Positions 8,756-17,979 of a stretch of DNA of 64,000 nt are shown in pieces. Under the pieces are notes generated by a model. That model worked only from the letters and a program-made list of their open reading frames with translations, did no database searches and had not been told where the DNA came from. The position numbers and the translations under genes are program-made. Where the stretch lies: assembly GCF_900659615.1 (NCBI RefSeq), contig NZ_CAACUY010000001.1:62001-126000 (forward strand), in the 5' to 3' direction. Source of the stretch: Actinomadura fibrosa. Lineage in GTDB: Bacteria; Actinomycetota; Actinomycetes; Streptosporangiales; Streptosporangiaceae. How positions within the stretch are numbered: position 1 is the stretch's first letter; each line of letters starts with the position of its first letter.

Positions 8756-11700
8756 TCAGCCGTCCAGCAGATGGGGCGCGGCCACCGCGGCGCGCTCGAA
8801 CGGCCCGTGCTCCAAGCCGTCGACCCCGGCGTACTCGCGGTAGGACACCGGACGCGTACCGGGCTCGCCGATCAGCACCCAGCGGCGGGCCCGGACCGCG
8901 CCGATCAGGAAGTCCGCGTCCGTGACCGCCCCGGCCCCGGCGACGACCAGCGCGTCGAACTCCTCCCCGTCCACCGCGACGCCCGCGCCCAGCGGGGTGC
9001 CGACGACCACGTCCGCGGTGCGGAGCAGGACCTCGCTCGCCGCCTCGGACGCCTCACCGCCCTCCATGAACCCCCTGAGCTCCTCGATACGGGCCATCGC
9101 CCGCCGCTGATGCGTGGGGATCAGCTCGGCGTCGTCCGCCGGATCGGCGCCGCAGATCTCGCGGACGTTCTCCCGCGAGCGCGCCTCCGCCTCCGCCGCC
9201 GTCGCCTGCTCGGCGTCCCGCCTGGCCAGCTCCTCCGCCGCCTCCGCCACGTGCCGGTCGAGCGCGGCCCGCACCTCCGCCGCACGGGACGCCGCCTGCT
9301 CGGCCTCCGCCCGCGCGCGCTGGGCGGCCGCGAGAGCCTGCTCGCGGGACGTCCGGGCGGCGTTCACCCGCTCCTCGATCACATGGGCGGCCTGCTGCGC
9401 GCCGCGTGCCTCCAAACTCGCCTGCGTGGCCCGGTCGACGGACTCCGCGGCCAGCCTCGCCTGCTCCCGGTGCTCCGCGCCCGCCTTCTCCCGCTCCGTC
9501 GCCAGCCACGCCAGCTCCGTCCCGAGCCGCTGCTGCGCCTCCTGCGCCGTCGCGAGCCGCGACCCGCCGTCCGACACGAACGCCGCGATGCCCTGCCGGT
9601 GCTCCTCCGCCCGCTCCGCCGCGTCCTTGGCCTCCTTCGCCCGCCGCGCCGCCTCGTCCGCCTCCCGCGCCCGGGCCTTCACCTCCGCGCGCAGGCCGTT
9701 CAGCCCGGACGGCGGCGACGCGACGTGCAGCCGCTGCCCGAGCGTCATCTTCCGCCGCAGCGCCGACAGCGCCGACTCCGCCGACACCAGCCGGTAGTAG
9801 CTCGCATGCCCCTCGGCCGCCGCGTCCGCGTCCGCCGCCGCCAGCCGCTCGGCCTCCTCCGCCGCCGCGGGCAGCGCCTGCCTGGCCCGCTCCAGCTCGT
9901 CCACCAGGGACTCTTCCAGCCGCCGCGCCGAGTCGAGCTCGTTCTTGGCCGTCATCGCCCGCTGATCGAGCTCGGCGCACCGCGCGAACGCGGCATCCGC
10001 CGTCCGGGTCAGCTCGCCCGCCTCCGCGGCGGCCGCGTCCGCCACCGCCTGAAGCCGCTCCGCCTCCGCCCGCGGACCCTCCAGCTCCGCCTCCGCCTCG
10101 GCCTGCACGACGGCCAGCCGCTCCGCCTCCGCCTCGGCCTCCTCAGCCGCCCGCCCGGCCGCGGCGACCACGCCCTCCGACTCCTCGATCCCCGCCGCCA
10201 GCGCCGCCTGCTCCGCCTCCAACTGCTCCCGCCGCCGCAACCCCTCCGCCTGGACGGACTCCAGCGCCGCCGCGTCCCGGGGCCACTGCTCCAACCACAT
10301 CAACCCGCGCTGCAACATGCGCGCTTCCGTCCGCCACGACTGCCGCCACGCCTCCCCGACCGGCCGCACGACCACCTCGCGCACCCGCGCCTCGGGCGCC
10401 TGCGGCGCTTCGCTCCCGACCTCCGGGACGACCGGCGCGGGCAAGGTCTCATCGGCGCCGACCTCGTCCGGAATGACCGGCAGCCCCTCGACCCGGGTGA
10501 CCACCGACGGGGACTCCGGCTCGTCGGGCTCCGGCAGACTCACCGGCCGGAACTCGACCGTCCCGTGGGCCCCGAACTCCCTGACCGGCAGATCCGCCGC
10601 CCCGGCCTCCTCAACGACGGGCGCCGCGATCGTGCCGGTACTTCCCTCCTCCACGGGCCGGGTCTCGATCAGCAGCGGGAAGACCTCGGGATCGTCCTCG
10701 AAGCCTTGCAGCAGCTCAGCGGCCCTCTCCTGCGTCGGCGCGAGCAGCAACGCCCGGTCACCCCCGGCCGCCAGCGCCTTGACCACCGCACGGACCGCCT
10801 CGACCTCCGCCGCCCCGTCCCGCACCTCGACGAGACGGACCTGATCCGTCCCCTGCGCCAGCGACCCGGGCGACACGAGCAGCCGTGCGAGCACCTCCCA
10901 GTCACCCGCCACCCGTCCCTCACGCAACGCCCGCAACGCCGCGACATGCGGCGCCCACCCCACCGGCGGCACGGCCTCGGGCACCGCCCTTACTTGCGCG
11001 TCGAGCCGCTCGTACACCTCGGTCAGCGCCCCGAAGACGCTCTCGACCAGCTCCCGCCCACCCCACGCGTCCTGCTCCACACCAAGCGGCGGCGTGACGT
11101 TCGCCGACCCAGCCTGATCCCCCACAGGCTCGATCGGCATCGTCTCGAACCCCGATCGAGCATCCAGCACAGGCTCCTCAAGCCCCCCGACAACAGACCC
11201 GCCGTCCCCAACATCAGGCACGGTCTCCTCAGGACTCCCCGCCAAGGAAGCCGCCACATCACGCCCCACCTCGGCAGATGCGCCCGGCACGCCGGAAGGG
11301 GACCCAAGCCCCGTGGACACCGCCGCGTCCTCGCCGGGCATGGACACGACCTCAGACTCCGGCAGCGCAACCGGATCGGGCGCAGGCGCAGCCTCGGTCG
11401 GCGTGGGGCCGCCCTCGAATCCGGGAGCGCCCGAGAGTGGCTGCTGGGCCGCGGGTGTCACGGGCGTGGCTTCAATGGGCGCGTCCCCAGACCCGAGCGC
11501 GCCCGGGGCGGGCTGCGTGGGCGTGGACGCATCGCCAGCTTGCGCGGACGTGTTCTCGGTGGGCGCGTCCGGAGTGGCCGAAGCGGACCCAAACCCCGTG
11601 GACACGGGCGCGTCCTCGCCGGGTGTGGACCCCGGTAGCGCAGACGTGGGCAGCGCAGCCGGATCAGGCGCGGGCCCTGGAGGCGCCGACGCGGTCTGGG

Positions 11701-12814
11701 CGGGCGTGGGGGCGTCCTCAGACCCGGGCGCGGCCGAAAGTGGCTGCGTGCGCGCGGGTGCCACCTCAGGTTCCGGCGTGGCGTATGTGGGCGGCGCGGG
11801 CGTGACCTCGTTGGGCGCATCATCAGACGCGGGTGCGGCCGGGGCGGGTTGCGTGGGCGTGGACGCGGCTTCCGGCTCCGGCGCGGCGAAGGTGGGCGGC
11901 GCGGGCACTGTGGGCGTGGGCGTGGCCTCGGTGGGCGTGGGCGCGTCGTCAGCTCGCGTGGACGTGGGCGCGGCCTCAGGCTCCGGTAGCGCGGACGTGA
12001 CCGGCGCGGCCGGATCGGGTGCGGGCCCTGAGGGCGCAGGCGCTGCCTCGGCGGGTGTGGGCGCGTCCTCCAACCCGGGCGTGGCCGAGAGTGGCTGCGT
12101 GCGCGCGGGTGCCACCTCAGGTCTCGGTGCGAATGCGGGCGGTACGGGCGCTGTGGACCCAGGCGCCGCTTCGCTGTGGGTGGACGCGTCCTCAACCTGC
12201 GTGGACGCGGGCATGACCTCAGGCTCCGGCACGGCAGATATGGCTGGCGCGGCCGGATCGGGTGGCGTGGCTGAAGCGGACCCAAGCTCCGTGGACACAG
12301 GTGTGGGCTCGGCGGGCGTGGGCGCGGCCTCAGACCCGGGCGTGGCCGAGAGTGGCTGCGTGCGCGCGGGTGCCGCTTCGGGTTCTGGCGCGACGAATGT
12401 GGGCGGCGCGGGCGTGGGCGGCGTGGCCGGATCGGATGCGGTCCTAGTGGGCGCAGACGCGGCCTTGGCGGGCGTGGGCGCATCATCAGACGCGGGTGCG
12501 GCCGGGGCGGGCTGCGTTGGCGTGGACGCGGCTGCGGGCTCCGGCATCGCGGAGGTGGGCTGCGTGGGCGTTGTGGGCGCGGGCGTGGCCTCGGTGTGCG
12601 TGGGCGCCTCGTCAGCTCGCGTGGACGTGGGCGCGGGCTCAGGCTCTGGCATCGCGGACGTGGCCGGCGCGTTCTCTGGCCCGGGTGCGGCCGGGAGTGG
12701 CTGCGTGGGGGCCGGTGTGGGGGCGGGTGGGGGCTTGAGCTCAGGGTCGGGTGTGGTTGCCGGGTGTTGTTCGTCCGGTCCGTTGTTGCCTGCTGACTGC
12801 TTCACCGACGCCAT
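8756..12814 (-). CDS. Giant Pro/Ala/Thr-repeat protein with coiled coil and degenerate SF1-helicase-like ends
   Basis: The ATG at 12814 gives 1352 residues. Residues ~15-560 are a Pro/Ala/Thr/Glu repeat. A globular segment (RELVESVFGALTEVYERLD) precedes ALLLAPTQERAAELL near residue 690, which resembles motif Ia of Upf1/Dna2-type SF1 helicases. Residues ~830-1220 form an Ala/Glu-rich coiled coil. The last 100 residues (ADVVVGTPLGAG, FDALVVAGAGAVTDADFLI, RRWVLIGEPGTRPV) match the motif II/III region. No Walker A is visible before motif Ia, and the DEAG-type Walker B reads VAGAG, so ATPase activity is unlikely. The helicase relation is inferred; the protein could be structural. Confidence 0.75.
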   Translation of the reverse strand: MASVKQSAGNNGPDEQHPATTPDPELKPPPAPTPAPTQPLPAAPGPENAPATSAMPEPEPAPTSTRADEAPTHTEATPAPTTPTQPTSAMPEPAAASTPTQPAPAAPASDDAPTPAKAASAPTRTASDPATPPTPAPPTFVAPEPEAAPARTQPLSATPGSEAAPTPAEPTPVSTELGSASATPPDPAAPAISAVPEPEVMPASTQVEDASTHSEAAPGSTAPVPPAFAPRPEVAPARTQPLSATPGLEDAPTPAEAAPAPSGPAPDPAAPVTSALPEPEAAPTSTRADDAPTPTEATPTPTVPAPPTFAAPEPEAASTPTQPAPAAPASDDAPNEVTPAPPTYATPEPEVAPARTQPLSAAPGSEDAPTPAQTASAPPGPAPDPAALPTSALPGSTPGEDAPVSTGFGSASATPDAPTENTSAQAGDASTPTQPAPGALGSGDAPIEATPVTPAAQQPLSGAPGFEGGPTPTEAAPAPDPVALPESEVVSMPGEDAAVSTGLGSPSGVPGASAEVGRDVAASLAGSPEETVPDVGDGGSVVGGLEEPVLDARSGFETMPIEPVGDQAGSANVTPPLGVEQDAWGGRELVESVFGALTEVYERLDAQVRAVPEAVPPVGWAPHVAALRALREGRVAGDWEVLARLLVSPGSLAQGTDQVRLVEVRDGAAEVEAVRAVVKALAAGGDRALLLAPTQERAAELLQGFEDDPEVFPLLIETRPVEEGSTGTIAAPVVEEAGAADLPVREFGAHGTVEFRPVSLPEPDEPESPSVVTRVEGLPVIPDEVGADETLPAPVVPEVGSEAPQAPEARVREVVVRPVGEAWRQSWRTEARMLQRGLMWLEQWPRDAAALESVQAEGLRRREQLEAEQAALAAGIEESEGVVAAAGRAAEEAEAEAERLAVVQAEAEAELEGPRAEAERLQAVADAAAAEAGELTRTADAAFARCAELDQRAMTAKNELDSARRLEESLVDELERARQALPAAAEEAERLAAADADAAAEGHASYYRLVSAESALSALRRKMTLGQRLHVASPPSGLNGLRAEVKARAREADEAARRAKEAKDAAERAEEHRQGIAAFVSDGGSRLATAQEAQQRLGTELAWLATEREKAGAEHREQARLAAESVDRATQASLEARGAQQAAHVIEERVNAARTSREQALAAAQRARAEAEQAASRAAEVRAALDRHVAEAAEELARRDAEQATAAEAEARSRENVREICGADPADDAELIPTHQRRAMARIEELRGFMEGGEASEAASEVLLRTADVVVGTPLGAGVAVDGEEFDALVVAGAGAVTDADFLIGAVRARRWVLIGEPGTRPVSYREYAGVDGLEHGPFERAAVAAPHLLDG
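11250..12790. repeat. Long degenerate intragenic repeat encoding Pro/Ala/Thr-rich sequence
   Basis: About 1.5 kb of the preceding gene consists of related units of roughly 130-190 bp. They encode phrases that recur many times with small changes, such as ARTQPLSATPG, DAPTPAEA and STPTQPAPAAPASDDAP. The repeat likely expands and contracts by recombination or slippage. The encoded region should be disordered and extended, so it could act as a long linker. Confidence 0.75.
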
Positions 12815-12885
12815 CCCGTTCCCAGATCGACCCCGGGGCCGTATTTCTCCCCTTCTGCTCGGGTCTAACGTCTCACAGGTCAGGA

Positions 12886-13884
12886 TCAGCGGTGTCCGGC
12901 GAGAACGGCATGGTGATCTTCGCCGTCGCGGGGTTGCGGGTCGGGGTGGACGAGGGCCGCGGACAGGCGGGGCAGGGCGTGCAGGAGGTTGTGCTCGGCG
13001 TCCACGGCGACCTGGTGGGCTCGGACGACGGTGGAGTGCGGGTCCACGGTGACGTCGCATTCGGCGCGGAGGCGGTGGCCGATCCAGCGGAGGCGGACGT
13101 CGCCCACGGCGAGGACGCCGGGGGTCGCGGCCAGGGCGGATTCGGCGCGGTCCAGGAGGGCGGGGTCGACGGCGTCCATGAGGCGGCGCCACACTTCGCG
13201 GGCCGTCTGGGTCAGGACGCCGAGGATCGCGGCTGTGATGAGGAGGCCGACGGCGGGGTCGGCCCAGGGGAGGCCGAGGGCGACGCCGGCCGCGCCGAGG
13301 AGGACGGCGAGGGACGCGAAGCCGTCCGTGCGGGCGTGGAGGCCGTCGGCGACGAGGGCGGCGGAGCCGATGCGGCGGCCTACGCGGACGCGGTAGCGGG
13401 CGACGAGTTCGTTGCCGCAGAAGCCCACGAGTGCCGCGAGTGCGACGGCCGCGAGGTCGTCCACAGGCTGTGGATGGAGGAGGCGCTGGACGGCCGCGTA
13501 TCCGGCGGCGACGGAGGACGCGGCGATGGCGAGGACGATGGCGACGCCCGCGAGGTCCTCGGCCCGGCCGTAGCCGTAGGTGTAGCGGCGGGTCGGCGGG
13601 CGCCGGCCGAGGATGAACGCGATGGCCAGCGGGACGGCGGTCAGGGCGTCCGCCGCGTTGTGGAGGGTGTCGCCGAGCAGCGCCACCGAACCGGAGAGCG
13701 CGTACACCCCGGCTTGGATCAGGGTGGTCGCGCCGAGGCCCGCGAGGGAGATCCACAGGGCGCGCATGCCCTCGGCGCTGGCCTCCAGCGCCGAGTCGAC
13801 CTTGTCGGCGTGCTCGTGCGCGTGCGGGCGCAGCGTGTGGAGGAGCCTCCGCGCCCGCCCATGCCCGTGACCGTGTCCGCTCAT
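12886..13884 (-). CDS. Cation diffusion facilitator (CDF) transporter, probable zinc exporter
   Basis: The 332-residue protein has an N-terminal His-rich segment (SGHGHGHG, then HAHEHADK), six membrane helices and a C-terminal ferredoxin-like domain. Metal-site motifs are His75-x3-Asp79 (HNAAD) in the second helix and His183-x3-Asp187 (HARTD) in the fifth, the HD-HD arrangement typical of zinc-transporting CDF proteins. The C-terminus ends with further histidines (GEDHHAVLAGH). CDF exporters exchange cytoplasmic metal for protons. No metal-responsive regulator is adjacent. Confidence 0.9.
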   Translation of the reverse strand: MSGHGHGHGRARRLLHTLRPHAHEHADKVDSALEASAEGMRALWISLAGLGATTLIQAGVYALSGSVALLGDTLHNAADALTAVPLAIAFILGRRPPTRRYTYGYGRAEDLAGVAIVLAIAASSVAAGYAAVQRLLHPQPVDDLAAVALAALVGFCGNELVARYRVRVGRRIGSAALVADGLHARTDGFASLAVLLGAAGVALGLPWADPAVGLLITAAILGVLTQTAREVWRRLMDAVDPALLDRAESALAATPGVLAVGDVRLRWIGHRLRAECDVTVDPHSTVVRAHQVAVDAEHNLLHALPRLSAALVHPDPQPRDGEDHHAVLAGHR

Positions 13885-13952
13885 GCTTCAACGATGACGT
13901 AGATCACACGTTGCAGCACGTCGACAACAGCGTCGTGTTCGCAGGAGCGAGA

Positions 13953-14969
13953 TCAGTGCGGGTTGGTGGCCAGCAGCTCCGCGAGGAGGTCGTCGAGGGT
14001 CACGATGCCCGCGAACTCGCCGCCGTCGTCGTTGATGACGGCGAGCTGGGCGCGGGCGCGGCGCATCCGGGTGACGGCGTCCAGGACGGTCGCCTCGGCG
14101 GTGAGGACGGGCGCCGGGTGGGCGAGGTCCTCCGCGCGGCGGTCCCCGTCGGGCTCGGTGATCGCGGCGCGGACGTGCACGATGCCGGTCATGGCGCCGT
14201 CGCGGTCGCGGACGAGCAGGCGGCTGTGCCCGCTGGCGGTCGCCGTCCGGCGGATCTGCGCGGCGGTCGCGCCGGCGTCGATCGTGGTGACGGACGTGGC
14301 GGGGACCACCAGGTGGCCGACGGTGGCCTCCCGCGCGGAGATGGCGCGGCCGAGGAGCTCGTGGTCGTGCCGCCCGATGAGGCCGAGGCGGCGGGACTCG
14401 CCGAGCAGGTGGCTGAGCCGGGCCGGGTCGGTGTGGCTGTCCAGCTCGTCCTTGGGGGTGACGCGGATGAGGCGCAGGAGGCCGTTGGTCGTGGTGTTCA
14501 GCGCGGCCAGTATCGGGCGGGAGACCTTCGCGAAGCCGCGGAACGGCAGGGCGAGGATGATCGCCGAGCGCTCGGGGTGCGCGATCGCCCAGGACTTCGG
14601 CGCCATCTCGCCGACGACCATGTGCAGGAACGTGATCACGGCGAGCGCGGCGGCGAGCGCGACGGCCTTCGAGCCGGCCTCGGGGACGCCGAGGGCGTGC
14701 AGGGGCGGTTCGAGGAAGTGCTCGAAGGCGGGCTCGGTGACGATCGCGAGGCCCAGCGAGCACATGGTGATGCCGAACTGGGCACCCGCGAGCATCAGCG
14801 ACAGCTCGCGCGTCCCGGCGACGGCGGCTGCGGCGGGCCGGCTGCCGCGGGTCGCGGCGCGTTCGAGCTGCGAGCGGTTCGCGGCGACGAGCGCGAACTC
14901 GGCGGCGACGAAGAACCCGTTGCCGAACAGCAGCAGGACGGTGATGAGCAGCGAGGTCAGCGGGTCCAT
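13953..14969 (-). CDS. CNNM/CBS-domain membrane protein (hemolysin C-like), second of a pair
   Basis: The 338-residue protein has a CNNM (DUF21) membrane domain with about four hydrophobic segments (LLITVLLLFGNGFFVAAEFALVAANR at the start), followed by two CBS domains (about residues 200-330). CNNM/CorC-type proteins are implicated in magnesium or cobalt export. The C-terminal CorC_HlyC domain present in the upstream paralogue is absent here. Its ATG lies 13 bases inside the end of the upstream paralogue, so the two are translationally coupled and may form a heteromer. Confidence 0.87.
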   Translation of the reverse strand: MDPLTSLLITVLLLFGNGFFVAAEFALVAANRSQLERAATRGSRPAAAAVAGTRELSLMLAGAQFGITMCSLGLAIVTEPAFEHFLEPPLHALGVPEAGSKAVALAAALAVITFLHMVVGEMAPKSWAIAHPERSAIILALPFRGFAKVSRPILAALNTTTNGLLRLIRVTPKDELDSHTDPARLSHLLGESRRLGLIGRHDHELLGRAISAREATVGHLVVPATSVTTIDAGATAAQIRRTATASGHSRLLVRDRDGAMTGIVHVRAAITEPDGDRRAEDLAHPAPVLTAEATVLDAVTRMRRARAQLAVINDDGGEFAGIVTLDDLLAELLATNPH

Positions 14970-16387
14970 GTCGCCCCCTGGGAGGACGTGGCGTCGGACG
15001 GGGCGGGCGACGGGACGGCGCAGGGCGGGTCGGAGAGGTCCGGGCGGCCGGCGCCGTCGGCCGGGGCGGCCGCGGTGGTGCGGATGCGGATCTTCTCGGC
15101 GACGCGCCGGGCCACGCTGACGACCTCCAGTTCCACGTGCCCGGGGCGGCCGGACGCGGGGTCGAGGGCGACGGTGAGGCGGTCGCCGGGGCAGGGCAGG
15201 CGGCGCAGTTCGGCCATGACGAGGCCGCCGAGGGTGTCGTAGGCGTCGCCCTCGGGGAGGCCGAGGCCGGTCTGGCGGCCGACCTCGTCGATGCGCAGGC
15301 CGGCGTCGACGAGCCAGGAGCCGTCCGGGCCGGACGTCGGCGCGTCCTCGCGGGCGTCGGTCTCGTCGGCGATCTCGCCGACGAGCTCCTCGGCGACGTC
15401 CTCGAAGGTGAGGATGCCGGCGAGGCCGCCGTACTCGTCGACGACGCAGGCGAACTCCTCGCCGGAGTCGCGCATCCGCTCGATCACCCCGTAGAGGGGC
15501 TGGCTGCCGGGGACGAGGAGGGCGGGCCGGGCGATCCGGGCGACCGGGATGGACTGGTCGAGGGAGTCGTCGGCGACCTCGCGGACGCCCGCGACGCCGA
15601 TCACGTCGTCGACCTCCGTGCCGTAGACCGGGTAGGCGCTGTGCCCGGTCTCGCGGATCAGCGCGACGAGGTCGGCGAGGGGCGCGGTGCCGGGCAGGGT
15701 GCTGACCTGGGGCCGCGGCACCATGACCTCGTCGGCGGTGCGGTCGCCGAAGGACAGGGCGCGCTCCAGCAGGCGGGACAGGTCGGCCGGGAGATGGCCG
15801 GAGCTGTGCGACTTGCCGATGATGTCGCCGATGTCCTCCAGGGTGGCGCCGCCGTGCAGCTCCTCGACCGGCTCGACGCCGACGGCGCGCAGCAGGCGCT
15901 CGGCGGCGCGGTCGAACAGCCGGATCAGCGGCCCGGCGACGGCCAGGTAGACGAGGGTGGACGCGGCCAGCGCGCGCGCCAGGTTCTCGGCGCGCGCGAG
16001 CGCGAGGTTCTTGGGGAACAGCTCGCCCAGCAGCATCTGGATCAGCGTGGCCAGGACGAAGCCCGTGGCGAGCGCGATCGCGCCGGTGGCCCCGGCGGGG
16101 ATGCCGGCGAGGTCGAGCAGCGGCTCGATCAGCTCGGCGAGCGCGGGTTTGGCGATGAAGCCGACGACCAGGGTCGTCATCGTGATGCCGAGCTGGGCGC
16201 CCGACAGCATGAACGACAGCCGGCCGATGACCTTGAGGGCCCGCCGGGCGGACGTGTCGCCGCGGTCGGCGGCCGCCTCCAGCGTGGGGCGGTCCGCGGC
16301 GACGTAGGCGAACTCCTGGGCGACGAAGTATCCGGTGGCGGCGGTGAGAAGGATCACCGCGAGCACTCCCAGGGCCGCGCTCAGCAC
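14957..16387 (-). CDS. CNNM/CBS/CorC-domain membrane protein, first of a pair
   Basis: The 476-residue protein has an N-terminal CNNM membrane domain (about residues 1-190, with YFVAQEFAYVAADR and GELFPKNLALARAE). Paired CBS domains follow (about 205-330, containing MVPRPQVSTLPG and EEFACVVDEYGGLAGILTFED), then a CorC_HlyC transporter-associated domain (about 345-430). About 45 disordered residues end the protein. This is the full UPF0053/HlyC-CorC architecture. Role in divalent metal efflux is inferred from characterised CNNM relatives. It overlaps the shorter paralogue by 13 bases. Confidence 0.9.
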   Translation of the reverse strand: MLSAALGVLAVILLTAATGYFVAQEFAYVAADRPTLEAAADRGDTSARRALKVIGRLSFMLSGAQLGITMTTLVVGFIAKPALAELIEPLLDLAGIPAGATGAIALATGFVLATLIQMLLGELFPKNLALARAENLARALAASTLVYLAVAGPLIRLFDRAAERLLRAVGVEPVEELHGGATLEDIGDIIGKSHSSGHLPADLSRLLERALSFGDRTADEVMVPRPQVSTLPGTAPLADLVALIRETGHSAYPVYGTEVDDVIGVAGVREVADDSLDQSIPVARIARPALLVPGSQPLYGVIERMRDSGEEFACVVDEYGGLAGILTFEDVAEELVGEIADETDAREDAPTSGPDGSWLVDAGLRIDEVGRQTGLGLPEGDAYDTLGGLVMAELRRLPCPGDRLTVALDPASGRPGHVELEVVSVARRVAEKIRIRTTAAAPADGAGRPDLSDPPCAVPSPAPSDATSSQGATWTR

Positions 16388-16764
16388 GGCGCACCGGGTC
16401 TATGACTGGGGTCCGACACCGCGGACTCACCACTCCTCTCGTGAACGACCTACCTTGCGTAACGTCACCTCACACCACGAGGTTCCAGCTGCCCAGGGTA
16501 CGGCGGCGTGATGATCGCCTCACCTGGGTCGCGCGGCGCGCCGCGGACGGACGGCCGGTGCGCGACGCCCCGCCGCGGCGGGGGTGTCGCGGAAGGAAGA
16601 CCCTTGTCTCGCTCAGTGTCACGGATCACACTTGGAGGCGAGCGCACGTCCGATCCTGGAGCGGTCTCTGCTCCCAGACCGCCCGGCCGGGGGCGCCACC
16701 GGGGACCGACGGGACCGATCGCGGGGCAGATGTGGATGAGAGCGGGGCTGGGGCCGCCGCACCC
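16388..16764. other. Intergenic region upstream of the PknG-GlnX-GlnH operon
   Basis: This 377-bp gap separates two divergent transcription units and should hold the promoter of the signalling operon. The sequence ACCTTGCGTAACGTCACCT near 16453 resembles MerR-type spacing, but its arms are not inverted. Weak open frames across the gap have no recognisable protein signal. I see no RNA gene or terminator. Confidence 0.4.
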
Positions 16765-17979
16765 ATGAGCCGGGAGGGCGTCGACCATGCCCTCGGCACC
16801 CTCCGGGACGAGCGGGAGCGGATCGCCGCGTCGCTGCTGGAGCTCGACGGCCACCACGGCAACCGGCTGCTGAAGGGGGCGCGGCTCGGCGGGGAGACGT
16901 GGCGGCGGTGGGACGCGGCGCAGAACCGGCTGGCGATGCTCTGGCGGCTGTTCGACGCCTACCAGCGCGTCCTGGAGGAGGCCGCCGAGGTGCGGGGGCG
17001 GTCGTCGCGGCCCGACGCGGCGACGCTCGTCGAGCTGACCGGGATGCTGTCGGGGACGTCGGTGGAGGTCCCGGACGGCGAGATCCCGCTCCAGTCGCGC
17101 ACGCTCCTTGGGCCACAGGCGCGGCGGGTGACGCTGGACGAGGCCGTCGCCCTGATGTCGGAGGCCTTCGAGTTCGTGGCGGCGGAGATCGCGGCGATCG
17201 ACGCGGCGTGGACGGAGCTGCTGCCGCCGCTGGAGGAGGCCGAGGAGACCTGGCGGGAGACGGCGCGGCTCGCCCACGCGCTGGACGGGACGCGCCATCC
17301 CGAGCTGGACCGGCTCGGCCGCGAGCTGACCGCGCTGGGCCGGCTGGTCCGCACCGATCCGCTGTCGCTGGTCCGGGACGGCCGGGTCGACACGTCCCGC
17401 CTCGACCGGGTCACGTCGGTGCTGGCGTCGCTGCGCGGTGAGCTCGCCGGGGTGGCCCGCCTCCGGGACGGCTACGAGGAGCAGATCGCGCCGATCGCCG
17501 CGTTCATCCGGGAGGTGGAGGACACCGAGCGCCGCGCCGCCGAGACGTACGCGGCGGTGCTGGAGAAGATCGAGTCGCCGATGCTGCCGGAGCCGGCCCG
17601 CGACCTCGGCGCGGGGCTGCGCGACCGGCTCACCGCGCTGGAGCGGCTGCGGGAGGCGGGCCGCTGGGTCGAGATGGCCGGCCGCGTCGCCGAGCTGGAA
17701 CAGGCCGCCGCCGACGCGCTGGAACGGGCGCGCAACGACCTGCGTCTCAGTGCCGGACTGCTCGAACGCCGGGGCGAGCTCCGGGGGCGGCTGGAGGCCT
17801 ACCGGGCCAAGGCCGCGCGCCTGGGCCTGGCCGAGGACGAGACGCTCACCCGGCTCTACGGGGAGGCCCGCGACGTGCTGTGGACGGCGCCGTGCGACCT
17901 GCGCGGCGGCACCGTGGCGGTCGCGGAGTACCAGCGTGCGCTCAGGGCGTGCGAGACCGAGACGGGAACGCCGCGATGA
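16765..17979 (+). CDS. Helical/coiled-coil protein at the head of the PknG operon
   Basis: The ATG at 16765 gives 404 residues; an in-frame GTG at 16732 with GGGG upstream is an alternative. The protein is almost entirely helical, with Arg/Glu/Leu/Ala-rich heptads (RDERERIAASLLELDGHHGNR at the start, RVAELEQAAADALERARNDL near the end). It has no signal peptide, membrane segment or enzymatic motif. Its stop overlaps the kinase start (ATGA), so it is produced with PknG and probably interacts with it or with the membrane sensor. I recognise it only as the conserved first gene of such operons, without known function. Confidence 0.75.
   Translation: MSREGVDHALGTLRDERERIAASLLELDGHHGNRLLKGARLGGETWRRWDAAQNRLAMLWRLFDAYQRVLEEAAEVRGRSSRPDAATLVELTGMLSGTSVEVPDGEIPLQSRTLLGPQARRVTLDEAVALMSEAFEFVAAEIAAIDAAWTELLPPLEEAEETWRETARLAHALDGTRHPELDRLGRELTALGRLVRTDPLSLVRDGRVDTSRLDRVTSVLASLRGELAGVARLRDGYEEQIAPIAAFIREVEDTERRAAETYAAVLEKIESPMLPEPARDLGAGLRDRLTALERLREAGRWVEMAGRVAELEQAAADALERARNDLRLSAGLLERRGELRGRLEAYRAKAARLGLAEDETLTRLYGEARDVLWTAPCDLRGGTVAVAEYQRALRACETETGTPR

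Noticed and set aside
12751-13902. A 383-codon plus-strand frame over the CDF gene
   Set aside because: Antisense shadow; the CDF protein on the minus strand shows full family motifs.
16451-16472. MerR-type operator ACCTTGCGTAACGTCACCT
   Set aside because: The outer arms are direct (ACCT...ACCT), not inverted, and no MerR gene is near.
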